Below, in pieces: positions 16,982 to 25,271 of a stretch of 64,000 bases of DNA. The stretch comes from DASZQY01 sp963843565. Lineage in GTDB: Bacteria; Pseudomonadota; Alphaproteobacteria; Rhizobiales; Kaistiaceae. The translations under genes were made by a program, and so were the position numbers. Numbering within the stretch: the first letter of the stretch is position 1; each line of letters starts with the position of its first letter. The notes beneath the pieces were generated by a model. That model saw only the letters and a list, made by a program, of their open reading frames with translations, searched no databases and was not told the DNA's origin. The stretch spans positions 3,092,827 to 3,156,826 of the forward strand of contig CAWJKY010000003.1 in assembly GCA_963843565.1 (NCBI GenBank). The letters are read 5' to 3'.

Positions 16982-17743
16982 ATGGCGACCTATCGCATTT
17001 CCTTCCAGCTCTACAGCTCCCGCAACGGCGGGCCGATCGAGGGCCAGCTCGAGGCCCTGGCGGCCATCGGCTACGACGCGGTCGAGCCGTTCGGCGGCAA
17101 CTTCCTCGCCGACCCCAAGGCGCTGCGCGACAAGACCGGCGCGCTCGGACTGGCGATCCCGACGGCGCACATGCCGCTCGCCGAACTCGACAAGGACCGC
17201 GGCCAGGCCATCGACACGGCCAAGACGCTCGGCCTCGAAACGGTGGTGATCCCGCACATCGCGCCGCCGGAGCGGCCAACCACCACCGATGGCTGGAAGG
17301 CGTTCGCCGACCGCCTGGCGGTGCACGCGGCCGCGATCAAGGACGCGGGCATGAAGCTCGCCTGGCACAACCATGATTTCGAGTTCCGCGCGCTTCCCGA
17401 CGGGACGCGGCCCATCGATCATCTGGTGGCCGCCGAGGGTGTGCTGTCGGAGCCGGATTTGGGCTGGATCGTGCGCGCCGGCGGCGACCTCGCGACCGAG
17501 ATCGGTCGCCTCAGCGGCAAGATCGCCGCCTTCCACATCAAGGACACGGCGCCCGAGGGCGTCACCGTGGACGATGGATGGACCGACGTCGGCGCGGGCA
17601 TCATCGACTGGGTGGCGCTATGGCCGGCGATCGGTGCGGCGGGAACGAATCTGCTGGTGATGGAGAACGACAAGCCCTCCGACTGGCGCGCGTTCGCGGC
17701 GAATTCCTACAAGTACGTCAGCGGCCTGGCCGGAAGGAACTGA
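16982..17743 (+). CDS. Sugar phosphate isomerase/epimerase family TIM-barrel protein
   Basis: This cytoplasmic AP-endonuclease-2-like TIM barrel of 253 residues begins MATYRISFQLYSSRNGGPIEG. The family uses a divalent metal to isomerise or epimerise sugars and inositols. Likely metal and catalytic positions are in LAWHNHDFEF, DLGWIVRAGGD and FHIKDT. It sits directly before a Gfo/Idh/MocA dehydrogenase with a five-base gap, a common pairing in pathways that oxidise a sugar at C3 or epimerise it. The exact substrate is unknown. Confidence 0.85.
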   Translation: MATYRISFQLYSSRNGGPIEGQLEALAAIGYDAVEPFGGNFLADPKALRDKTGALGLAIPTAHMPLAELDKDRGQAIDTAKTLGLETVVIPHIAPPERPTTTDGWKAFADRLAVHAAAIKDAGMKLAWHNHDFEFRALPDGTRPIDHLVAAEGVLSEPDLGWIVRAGGDLATEIGRLSGKIAAFHIKDTAPEGVTVDDGWTDVGAGIIDWVALWPAIGAAGTNLLVMENDKPSDWRAFAANSYKYVSGLAGRN

Positions 17744-17748
17744 ACCCC

Positions 17749-18903
17749 ATGGCGCGTCGCGCGAAGATCGGCGTCGTTGGCGCCGGCAATATCTCCGAGG
17801 CCTACCTTCGCCTCGCCTCGGTTTTCGGACACAGCGTCGAGATTGTCGCGATCGCCGATCTCATGCCGGCGGCTGCGAAGGCGCGCGCCGAGCAGTTCAG
17901 CATCCGCGCGCTGAGCGTCGACGACCTCCTCAAGGAGGAGGACATCGAGGCGGTGGTGAATCTCACCGTGCCGAACGCCCACTACGACGTCAGCAAGGCG
18001 ATCCTGTCGGCGGGCAAGCACGCCTATTCGGAGAAGCCGCTGGCGCTGAGCGCCAGGAAGGCGGCCAAACTCGTCGAGGAGGCCGACAAGCGCGGGCTCA
18101 AGCTCGGCGCGGCGCCTGACACCTTCCTCGGTGCCGGCGGGCAGCTCGCCCGCAAGCTCATCGACCAGGGCGCCATCGGCAAGGTGCTCTCCGGCTCGGC
18201 GCACGTGCTGTCGCACGGCATGGAGCACTGGCATCCGGAGCCGACCTTCTTCTTCCAGCCGGGGGCCGGCCCGATCTTCGACATCGGGCCCTACTACATC
18301 ACGACGCTGGTCAGCCTTCTGGGGCGGGTCAAGGTGGTGACGGCGATGGCGTCGAAAGGCTTCAAGGAACGCATCGTGACCAGCGCGGCCAACGCGGGCA
18401 AGCGCATCAAGGTCACGACGCCCACCACGTTCAACGCGGTGCTGGAGTTTGCCAACGGCGCCCAGATCGCGCTGAGCACGAGCTGGGACGTCTGGCGGCA
18501 CGGGCACAAGAACCCGATCGAATTGTACGGCGCCGAGGGCACCATGCTGGTGCCCGACCCAAACTTCTTCGCCGGCATCGTGTCGGTCTCCGCCAAGGAC
18601 GGTGATTTCACCGACCACGACAGCGCCAGCGGCCTGTTCGGGGCGGCGAACTGGCCGTGGAGCGTGCCGCACACGCGCGCCAACTACCGGATGCTGGGGC
18701 TCGCCGACATGATCGACGCGGCGCGCCACGATCGCGAGCCGCGCTGTTCGGGACGGCTTGCCGCCCATGTGGTGGAGATCATGGAAGCGATCCTGGCGTC
18801 GGCCGAAAAGCGGTCGTTCGTGAAGATCAAGTCGGAAGTCGACCGCCCGGCACCGATGACGCCGGCGGTCGCCAAACGGCTGACGGGCGCCGCCGCCGGC
18901 TAG
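17749..18903 (+). CDS. Gfo/Idh/MocA family NAD(P)-dependent oxidoreductase
   Basis: This cytoplasmic dehydrogenase of 384 residues has an amino-terminal Rossmann fold (IGVVGAGNIS, 7-16), the family EKP motif at 95-97 (Lys usually catalytic), and a carboxy-terminal substrate domain with GPIFDIGPYYITTLV. Members oxidise or reduce sugars, inositols or sugar acids. The ATG at 17749 is chosen because the longer in-frame extension is inside the isomerase gene. It ends the plus-strand operon and faces the mannonate dehydratase gene tail to tail. It might oxidise a sugar from the importer; it does not look like a classical UxuB. Confidence 0.9.
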   Translation: MARRAKIGVVGAGNISEAYLRLASVFGHSVEIVAIADLMPAAAKARAEQFSIRALSVDDLLKEEDIEAVVNLTVPNAHYDVSKAILSAGKHAYSEKPLALSARKAAKLVEEADKRGLKLGAAPDTFLGAGGQLARKLIDQGAIGKVLSGSAHVLSHGMEHWHPEPTFFFQPGAGPIFDIGPYYITTLVSLLGRVKVVTAMASKGFKERIVTSAANAGKRIKVTTPTTFNAVLEFANGAQIALSTSWDVWRHGHKNPIELYGAEGTMLVPDPNFFAGIVSVSAKDGDFTDHDSASGLFGAANWPWSVPHTRANYRMLGLADMIDAARHDREPRCSGRLAAHVVEIMEAILASAEKRSFVKIKSEVDRPAPMTPAVAKRLTGAAAG

Positions 18904-18970
18904 AGCTTGCGTACCGCCCGGGAGGCGGGGCGGTCGATGGCGGCCGGCGGTCGCCAACAAGTCCGTCCTG

Positions 18971-20179
18971 CTACCAGCTCCACATCGTCCCGTCTTCGAG
19001 CCGGGCAACCGGCAGGTAGGCCGGTTCGTACTCGTATTTCGCCGCAAGCTTCTCGTCGATGTCGACGCCGTGGCCGGGCACATCGCCGGGATAGAGATAG
19101 CCGTCCTTGAAGGTGTACGCGTGCGGGAAGACCTCATCGGTCCTCTCGCTGTGGTGCATGTATTCCTGGATGCCGAAATTCGGCACCCACAGGTCGAAAT
19201 GCAGGGCTGCGCCGAGGCACACCGGCGACAGGTCGGTGGCGCCGTGGCAGCCGGTGCGCACCTGATAGAGCTCGGCGAGCATGGCGATCTTGCGCAGCTG
19301 CGTGATGCCGCCGGAGTGCACCACCGCCGTGCGGATGTAGTCGCAATACTGGTTCTGGATGATCTCGCGGCAATCGTGGATGGAGTTGAACACCTCGCCG
19401 ATGGCGATCGGCGTGACGGTGTGTTCGCGGATGAGCCGGAGCGACTCCTGGTTTTCCGCCGGCGTCGGGTCTTCCAGCCAGAACAGCCGATAGGGCTCGA
19501 GGCTCTTGCCCAGCCGCCCGGCCTCGATCGGCGTCAGCCGGTGGTGGGCATCGTGCAGCAGATGGAAGTCGAAGCCGAACCTGGCGCGCACCGCGTCGAA
19601 AAGCTTGGGCGCGAACTCGAGATACTTCTCGGTCGACCAGATCGTTTCCTCGACAAGGCCCTTCACAGCCGGTTCGTAGAAGTACTTGCCACGGGCGACA
19701 CCGTAGACGGATTCGAGCCCGGGAATGCCCGACTGCGCCCGCACGGCCTTGTAGCCCTGCTCGAGATACTGCCCGACCGCGTCGAGCGTCTCGGGGATGT
19801 CGGTTCCGTTGGCGTGCCCATAGACCATGACGCCGGAGCGGCTCTTGCCGCCAAGAAGCTCATAGAGCGGCAGACCGGCCGCCTTGGCCTTGATGTCCCA
19901 GAGCGCGGTGTCGACGGCGCCGATCGCCGCCATCGTCACCGGACCGCGCCGCCAGTAGGCGCCCTTCGCCAGGAACTGCCAGATGTCCTCGATTTGGTGC
20001 GGATCGCGGCCGATCAGAAGCGGCGCGATGTGATCCTTGAGGTAGGCGGCGACCGCGAGTTCGCGCCCGTTGAGGGTGCCGTCGCCGACCCCATGCAAAC
20101 CCTCGTCGGTCTCGATCTTGAGCGTGACGAAGTTGCGATCGGGACAGGTGACGATGACTCGTGCCGCGGTGATCTTCAT
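18971..20179 (-). CDS. manD: D-mannonate dehydratase, enolase superfamily (ManD)
   Basis: This enzyme of 402 residues dehydrates D-mannonate to 2-keto-3-deoxy-D-gluconate. Residues fall exactly where the ManD family has them: metal ligands Asp210, Glu236, Glu262; His212 and His312; Arg147 and Tyr159. Ala314 is the residue I associate with efficient mannonate dehydratases; Pro is found in the gluconate-leaning ones. The ending LEDGTMWSW is typical. It is divergent from uxaC, and the two provide two of the three steps from glucuronate to KDG. In Caulobacter an enolase-type ManD replaces UxuA in this pathway. Confidence 0.94.
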   Translation of the reverse strand: MKITAARVIVTCPDRNFVTLKIETDEGLHGVGDGTLNGRELAVAAYLKDHIAPLLIGRDPHQIEDIWQFLAKGAYWRRGPVTMAAIGAVDTALWDIKAKAAGLPLYELLGGKSRSGVMVYGHANGTDIPETLDAVGQYLEQGYKAVRAQSGIPGLESVYGVARGKYFYEPAVKGLVEETIWSTEKYLEFAPKLFDAVRARFGFDFHLLHDAHHRLTPIEAGRLGKSLEPYRLFWLEDPTPAENQESLRLIREHTVTPIAIGEVFNSIHDCREIIQNQYCDYIRTAVVHSGGITQLRKIAMLAELYQVRTGCHGATDLSPVCLGAALHFDLWVPNFGIQEYMHHSERTDEVFPHAYTFKDGYLYPGDVPGHGVDIDEKLAAKYEYEPAYLPVARLEDGTMWSW

Positions 20180-20455
20180 ATCTGGCTCGCCCTCTCAGTG
20201 CGCCACGCATAATCGTAATCCACGCCGAACGCCAGACCGTGGTGGAGCGCTTCGTCAAGGTGAGGAAGCGGGCGCGATCGGGCCCGAATTCCAACCAGAT
20301 CAATGACAACTGCCGACCTTCTGCCGATCCTTTCGCCTTCCCGGAGCCCGTGAGACAATCTCCGTGAGGAAGGTGTCGCGGGTCGCTTCGGTCCCGTCGA
20401 CGCCGCATTCGCCAGGAACCGGCAATGGCGCGGGCCGGCTGAAGGAGGTTTCCCC
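20180..20455. other. Divergent regulatory region between manD and uxaC
   Basis: This is a 276-base intergenic region. It contains a short perfect palindrome TCGGGCCCGA and a strong ribosome site (AAGGAGG) before the uxaC ATG. I did not find a second copy of the LacI-type operator seen at 12357, and no convincing promoter pair stood out. Confidence 0.4.
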
Positions 20456-21862
20456 ATGCCCCTGATCCACGACGATCGGCTGTTTCCCGCCGATGCCTCC
20501 ACCCGTGATATTGCCCGTCGGCTCTATGCCGGCGTCAAGGACCTGCCGATCGTGTCGCCGCACGGGCACACCGATCCGCGCTGGTACGCGGAAGATGCCG
20601 CCTTCCCCGATCCGGCGACGCTGTTCGTGGTGCCTGACCACTACATCTTCCGCATGCTCTACAGCCAGGGCATCGATCTCAGCGCGCTCGGGATTGCGCC
20701 GGCGACGGGAGAGCGGCCGGCTTTCGACGCACGGGCCGTGTGGCGGATCTTCGCCGAGAACTACCGGCTGTTTCGGGGAACGCCGAGCCGCATGTGGCTC
20801 GACCATGTTTTCGCGACGCTGTTTGGTTTCACCGAGCGTCTCTCGGCGCGGACCGCCGACGCCTACTTCGACACAATCGCCGCGGCGCTGGAGACGCCGG
20901 AGTTCCGGCCGCGCGCGCTGTTCAAGCGTTTCAACATCGAAGTCATCGCCACGACCGACAGTCCGCTGGACACGCTCGCCGAACACGCGGCGATGAAACA
21001 GTCGGGCTGGGACGGACGCGTCGTCCCGACCTATCGTCCGGATCCGGTGATCGATCCGGACTATCCGGACTTCGCGGCCAGCCTCGCGCGTTTCGGTGAA
21101 ATCACCGGCTTCGACACGCTGACCTGGGCCGGCTATCTCGATGCGCACCGCAGCCGCCGTGCCTTCTTCAAGGAGCGGGGCGCGACCGCCACCGACCACG
21201 GACACGCGAGTGCCCGGACCGCGGACCTCTCGGATGCCGAGGCCGCCGCGCTCTTCGCCAGGATCGTGGGCGGCGATTTCTCGGCAGAGGAGGCCGACAT
21301 CTTCCGTGGGCAGATGCTGACCGAGATGGCGGCGATGAGCCTCGACGACGGGCTCGTCATGCAGCTTCACCCCGGATCGTTCCGCGACCACAACCCCGAC
21401 ATCATGAGACGCTTCGGGCGCAATATGGGCGCCGACATCCCGCAACCGACCGACTACGTGCGGGCGCTGAAGCCGCTGCTCGACCGCTTCGGCAACGACA
21501 GGCGGCTGACCCTCGTGCTCTTCACCCTCGACGAGACCTCCTACGGCCGCGAGCTGGCGCCGCTCGCCGGGCACTATCCGGTCCTGCGCCTCGGGCCGCC
21601 CTGGTGGTTCTTCGACAGCCCGGATGGCATGCGCCGCTTCCGCGAGATGACGACGGAAACCGCCGGCTTCTACAATACGGTCGGGTTCAACGACGACACG
21701 CGGGCCTATCTCTCTATCCCCGCGCGGCACGACATGGCGCGTCGCGTCGACTGCGCCTTCCTCGCGGACCGGGTCACCGCGCACCGTCTCGACGAGGACG
21801 AGGCGCACGAAGTTGCACACGACCTCGCCTACGGGCTGGTCAAGGCGGCCTACCGCCTGTGA
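20456..21862 (+). CDS. uxaC: Glucuronate isomerase
   Basis: This is a cytoplasmic amidohydrolase-fold isomerase of 468 residues, the usual UxaC length. It converts D-glucuronate to D-fructuronate and D-galacturonate to D-tagaturonate. The family opening SPHGHTDPRWYAED (residues about 34-47) contains the metal-site histidines, and WLDHVFATLFGF, GRVVPTYRPDPV and LHPGSFRDHN are further conserved blocks. The ribosome site is strong. Its product requires a mannonate or altronate oxidoreductase, not obvious in this window, before ManD can act. Confidence 0.95.
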   Translation: MPLIHDDRLFPADASTRDIARRLYAGVKDLPIVSPHGHTDPRWYAEDAAFPDPATLFVVPDHYIFRMLYSQGIDLSALGIAPATGERPAFDARAVWRIFAENYRLFRGTPSRMWLDHVFATLFGFTERLSARTADAYFDTIAAALETPEFRPRALFKRFNIEVIATTDSPLDTLAEHAAMKQSGWDGRVVPTYRPDPVIDPDYPDFAASLARFGEITGFDTLTWAGYLDAHRSRRAFFKERGATATDHGHASARTADLSDAEAAALFARIVGGDFSAEEADIFRGQMLTEMAAMSLDDGLVMQLHPGSFRDHNPDIMRRFGRNMGADIPQPTDYVRALKPLLDRFGNDRRLTLVLFTLDETSYGRELAPLAGHYPVLRLGPPWWFFDSPDGMRRFREMTTETAGFYNTVGFNDDTRAYLSIPARHDMARRVDCAFLADRVTAHRLDEDEAHEVAHDLAYGLVKAAYRL

Positions 21863-22082
21863 CCGGAGAGGGCCGTCGCAAGCGGCGCGGAGGCGCTGCT
21901 TGCGTTTGTCCACTGCGCGGCGCGCGGCCGAGAAGGCGCCCTTGCAAACGCCATCCTGCTCACCCAGAATCAGTTGTGCAGTGATTCGCTCTCTTCTCGT
22001 TTCGAGACCCGGGCGTCACCGCTGAGAGAATGGCGTAGCTGTTAAGCGTTCAAGTTATCGCTTGCCACGGTACATTTTCGAG
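21863..22082. other. Intergenic region after uxaC
   Basis: This non-coding stretch shifts from GC-rich sequence to a clearly less GC-rich one near 21970. At 22049-22076 TTCAAG and TACATT are 16 bases apart, a weak promoter-like pair that would start a transcript near 22083 ending at the terminator at 22201-22230. Nothing else was recognised. Confidence 0.35.
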
Positions 22083-22230
22083 TTGGTGACTTAGATCTTT
22101 CCTTCGGGCGGGTTGTTTCGGGTTTCTGTTATTGGCTCGGCATTTTTGCTCCGGGCGATCGCGGTTTGAAGAAGCGCATTCAGTCTTTGTGCTTTGCGGA
22201 AACCGCCGGCTCGCCGGCGGTTCTTTTTTT
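22083..22230 (+). ncRNA. Candidate small RNA ending in an intrinsic terminator
   Basis: About 150 bases of lower GC content than the flanks, with no plausible reading frame, end in a textbook rho-independent terminator. A weak promoter-like pair lies just upstream. The terminator is about 340 bases beyond uxaC, which is too far to be its natural end, and 100 bases before the next gene. An independent short transcript or an attenuated leader of the TerB-like gene are the two simple explanations. It does not resemble tmRNA, RNase P RNA or SRP RNA. Confidence 0.35.
22201..22230 (+). terminator. Rho-independent terminator
   Basis: Perfect ten-base arms AACCGCCGGC and GCCGGCGGTT (22201-22222) with a two-base centre (so the outer loop pairs will open) are followed by C and seven Ts (22224-22230). 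This is the clearest intrinsic terminator in the window. Confidence 0.85.
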
Positions 22231-22329
22231 GGGGCCGGGGCCCTGTTGAAGGGCCGCATTTGCCGCCCATTTGCTACCGGGTAAACTGCGCAAGCCCGAT
22301 TGGTGCCTTCCCCGGAGTGCGGCACGACG

Positions 22330-22791
22330 ATGCTAGCTGGAATCCGCCGATTCCTCGCCGAAGTCAGTGGACAGGACGACGACAGCCGACTGGCGGTCGA
22401 CGCGGACCAGATTCAGCTGGCGGCGGCGGCGCTCCTCTTCCACGTGGTGGCGGTGGACGGCGTGGTCGCCGACGAGGAGTGCGCCATGCTCACCGATCTG
22501 CTGGCGCGGCGCTTCGATCTCCAACCGGACGACGCCCGCCAGCTGGTCAAGCGCGCCAGGGCGGCCGATTCCGACGCGATCGATCTCTATGCCTTCACGA
22601 GCGTGCTCAAGCGGCGCCTCGATGCGGCCGACCGCGAGCGCATCATCGAGATGATGTGGAAGCTGGTCTATGCCGACGGCACGGTGCATGAGTTCGAGGA
22701 CAACGCCGTGTGGCGGGTCGCCGAGTTGCTCGGCGTATCGTCGCGGGCCCGCATCCGGCTAAAGCACGCGGTGCGCGGACATGCGGGCTGA
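22330..22791 (+). CDS. TerB-like (tellurite resistance protein B) family protein
   Basis: This small, mostly helical cytoplasmic protein of 153 residues has the TerB-type acidic pattern: VVAVDGVVADEECAML near the start and LVYADGTVHEFEDNAVWRVAELLGV near the end, both DG..... E/D metal-binding-like motifs. The ATG at 22330 is chosen because a TTG ten codons upstream lacks support and GGAG lies 12 bases before the ATG. Such solitary TerB-like proteins are common in alphaproteobacteria and need not confer tellurite resistance. It overlaps the next gene by 11 bases. Confidence 0.85.
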   Translation: MLAGIRRFLAEVSGQDDDSRLAVDADQIQLAAAALLFHVVAVDGVVADEECAMLTDLLARRFDLQPDDARQLVKRARAADSDAIDLYAFTSVLKRRLDAADRERIIEMMWKLVYADGTVHEFEDNAVWRVAELLGVSSRARIRLKHAVRGHAG

Positions 22792-23527
22792 TCCCGGACA
22801 CCGAACGACCAGGCCGCCGGTGCTGGTCGTTCTCCATCAGGAGCACTCGACGCCCGGCCGCGTTGGCCAGCGGCTCGCCGCGCGCGGCTACCCGCTCGAT
22901 ATCCGCCGGCCCCGCTTCGGCGATCCGCTGCCCGAAACGCTCGCCGGCCATGCCGGCGCGGTCGTCTTCGGCGGGCCGATGAGCGCGAATGACGGCGACG
23001 ACTACGTCAAGGCCGAGACCGACTGGATGAAGGTTCCGCTCGCCGAGGGCGCGCCGCTGCTCGGCCTCTGCCTCGGTGCCCAGATGCTGGCCCGCCACCT
23101 CGGCGCCGCCGTCAGGCCGCACGCCGACGGCCACATCGAGGTTGGCTGGTTCGGTCTGGCGCCGACCGAGGCGGGCGCGCGGCTGTTGCGCTGGCCCGAT
23201 CGCGTTCATCAGTTCCACCGCGAAGGCTTCGATCTGCCGAGCGGCTCGACGCTGCTCGCCACCGGCTCCGCCGAGACCTTCCCGAACCAGGCCTTCGCGT
23301 ACGGACCGGCGGCGTTCGCCATCCAGTTCCACATCGAGTTGACCACCGCCATGGTCAACCGCTGGACGGGGCGCATCGGCGAGCGGGCGAAGGCGCCGGG
23401 TGGGCAGGCGGCGGCGCAGCACTTCGAAGGCCGCGCCCTGCATGACTGGAAGACGCTGGCGTTCCTCGACGCCTTTCTCGATCTGTGGCTGGCGCGCGAC
23501 CGGCGCGCGGTGGAGGCGGCCGAGTAG
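22781..23527 (+). CDS. Class I glutamine amidotransferase-like protein (GMP-synthase GATase-type)
   Basis: This cytoplasmic protein of 248 residues has the nucleophile Cys97 in GLCLGAQML and the His-Glu dyad in IQFHIEL (about 187-189), so it should hydrolyse glutamine or a gamma-glutamyl substrate. The oxyanion strand VVFGGPMSAND is typical of the YfeJ/GMP-synthase-like stand-alone family. It starts inside the end of the TerB-like gene, which suggests coupled translation. No synthetase partner is adjacent; the physiological substrate is unknown. Confidence 0.88.
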   Translation: MRADPGHRTTRPPVLVVLHQEHSTPGRVGQRLAARGYPLDIRRPRFGDPLPETLAGHAGAVVFGGPMSANDGDDYVKAETDWMKVPLAEGAPLLGLCLGAQMLARHLGAAVRPHADGHIEVGWFGLAPTEAGARLLRWPDRVHQFHREGFDLPSGSTLLATGSAETFPNQAFAYGPAAFAIQFHIELTTAMVNRWTGRIGERAKAPGGQAAAQHFEGRALHDWKTLAFLDAFLDLWLARDRRAVEAAE

Positions 23528-23938
23528 CGTTTCGCAAATTGCAATTGCCGTCGCATTTTGCGAGGCGCGGATCGTTACTTTTCTCTTAATGAAATCAATA
23601 AATTGCAGCCGGTTGCCCGCCCGACCACCAGCCATGGTGGGGCGCCGGTTGGCAAAGGACTTGCGGAGAGGGATGCCAAGCTGGCTCTCGGTTGTGCGTG
23701 GTCAGCGAACAACTGGGCGGGGGAGGGCGATGAGCCGTCGACCCCCGGCACTGCCATCCCCCGTCCGGTTATTCCCCCCGTCATCTGTGAAACGAACGAC
23801 CCGCGGCGATGCGCCCGGAGCCGAAACCTGTGTCGGAAGCCCGCCGGGCTCACGCGGAGTTCCGGTTCAGAAATCTGGCCAACTCGCGTAGATTGCGCCG
23901 CGCGAAGCGGACCGGCGACAGCCGCATTCAACGAGCCG
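23528..23938. other. Intergenic region before the ECF sigma operon, with AT-rich pocket
   Basis: The 411 bases have an AT-rich stretch at about 23530-23610, which contains the palindrome GCAATTGC and imperfect CGCAAA/TTTGCG arms, and then GC-rich sequence. An in-frame extension of the sigma-factor reading frame covers most of it but is not protein-like. An ECF-dependent autoregulated promoter is expected here, but I could not pick one out with confidence. Confidence 0.4.
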
Positions 23939-24484
23939 ATGGCAGCCGACAGTCATGATCCGGTGATGGAGGGCCTGCCCGCGTACCTGGCGCGGCTGTG
24001 GCGCTATGGGCTGGTGCTGTCGGGAAATCGCGACACGGCCGCGGACCTGGTGCAGGCGACCTGCGTCAGGGCGCTTGAGCGCAGCGGCCAGTTTCAGGCC
24101 GGCACGCGCCTCGACCGCTGGCTCATGGCGATCCTCCGGTCGATCTGGCTGAACGAGGTCCGGGCCCGAAAAGTCCGGCAAGGTCAAGGACTTGTCGATG
24201 CGGACGCGGTCCTGGTGTTCGACGGGCTGAAGCACATGGAGGCGAATATTGCGGCCGCTGAAGTGTTGAGAGAGGTCCAGAGTCTACCTGAAGCGCAGCG
24301 CGAAACCGTGTTCCTGGTCTACGGCGAAGGACAGACCTACCAGGAGGCGGCAACCGCGCTCGGCGTGCCGATCGGCACGGTCATGTCGCGGCTGGCCGCG
24401 GCGCGGGCGCGTCTGGCGAAGCTGGGCGCGGATGTGATGGGCGGTGCGCCGGCCGCCCGGAAGAGTAACGAGAGCCATGACTAG
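23939..24484 (+). CDS. ECF-type RNA polymerase sigma factor
   Basis: This sigma factor of 181 residues has region 2 (about 10-80: DTAADLVQATCVRALER and LDRWLMAILRSIWLNEVRARK) and region 4 (LPEAQRETVFLVYGEGQTYQEAATALGVP, then GTVMSRLAAAR). It should direct transcription of a small stress regulon. The start at MAADSHDPVMEGL is favoured; MEGLPAYL nine codons later is an alternative. The stop overlaps the ATG of the downstream membrane protein by eight bases (ATGACTAG), the classic sigma/anti-sigma arrangement. Confidence 0.92.
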   Translation: MAADSHDPVMEGLPAYLARLWRYGLVLSGNRDTAADLVQATCVRALERSGQFQAGTRLDRWLMAILRSIWLNEVRARKVRQGQGLVDADAVLVFDGLKHMEANIAAAEVLREVQSLPEAQRETVFLVYGEGQTYQEAATALGVPIGTVMSRLAAARARLAKLGADVMGGAPAARKSNESHD

Positions 24485-25271
24485 CCCGGTCGACAGTCTC
24501 GGTCCCGACGACAGCCCGCTCACCGCCTACCTCGACGGCGCGCTGGACGCGGAGACGCGCGCGGCGCTCGACAGGCGGCTGGTGGCCGAGCCGGCGCTCA
24601 AGGCGCGCCTCGACGAACTGGCGCGCGGTGCTCGCCCGTTCGGACCCGCCTATGATGCGCTGCTGGCGGCAGCGCCCACCGAGCGCCTGACCGCCATGTT
24701 GTCGGAAGCTGCCGCCGGGCGCGCGGCGGCGGTCGGCTCGCCAGCCCGGCGACGTATGGGCGGGGTGTGGGCCGCGGCCGCGGCGGTGGTGATCTTCGTG
24801 GCGGGCGCGGCGAGCGGAACGCTCTGGCCGTTGCTCCACCCGGCGCCCCCTCCCGGCTGGCGTCAGGTGGTGGCGGAGTATCAGACGCTGACGACCGCCG
24901 AGACCCTCGCGGCAATCGCGGACGACCCGACGGCCATCGCGCGGGAACTTGCGACCGCCGGCGGCAAGCTCGATGTGGCCCTGACCCCCGACACGGTGGC
25001 GCTTCCCGATCTCGCGGTGAAGCGCATCCAGCTCTATTCGTTCCGCAATCTCCCGCTGGTGCAGGTTGCTTATCTCTCGGCGGCCGAGGGGCCGATCGCG
25101 CTCTGCATCATCGCCAACGGGCGGCCTGACGCCCCGCCTGCGTTCGAACAGCGCGAGGGCTTCAACATCGTTTTCTGGACCCGGGATGGCCGCGGCTACA
25201 TGCTGATCGGCAAGGCGCCGCAGACCGAGCTGGAAGCCTTCGCCGGCACGCTCGCAAGCCGTTTCTCCTGA
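24477..25271 (+). CDS. Membrane-bound anti-sigma factor (RsiW/ChrR-like arrangement)
   Basis: This inner-membrane protein of 264 residues is encoded by a gene overlapping the ECF sigma gene. Its cytoplasmic amino terminus (about 1-90) starts LTAYLDGALDAETRAALDRRL, the anti-sigma-like opening, but lacks a His-Cys-Cys zinc motif. One membrane helix lies at about 97-118 (VWAAAAAVVIFVAGAASG). The rest is periplasmic and could be the sensor. It is expected to hold the sigma factor at the membrane until a signal releases it. It ends directly against a gene remnant. Confidence 0.88.
   Translation: MTSPVDSLGPDDSPLTAYLDGALDAETRAALDRRLVAEPALKARLDELARGARPFGPAYDALLAAAPTERLTAMLSEAAAGRAAAVGSPARRRMGGVWAAAAAVVIFVAGAASGTLWPLLHPAPPPGWRQVVAEYQTLTTAETLAAIADDPTAIARELATAGGKLDVALTPDTVALPDLAVKRIQLYSFRNLPLVQVAYLSAAEGPIALCIIANGRPDAPPAFEQREGFNIVFWTRDGRGYMLIGKAPQTELEAFAGTLASRFS

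Noticed and set aside
22330..22791. Tellurite resistance operon
   Set aside because: Only a single TerB-like gene is present; no terC, terD or terZ-like genes are near.
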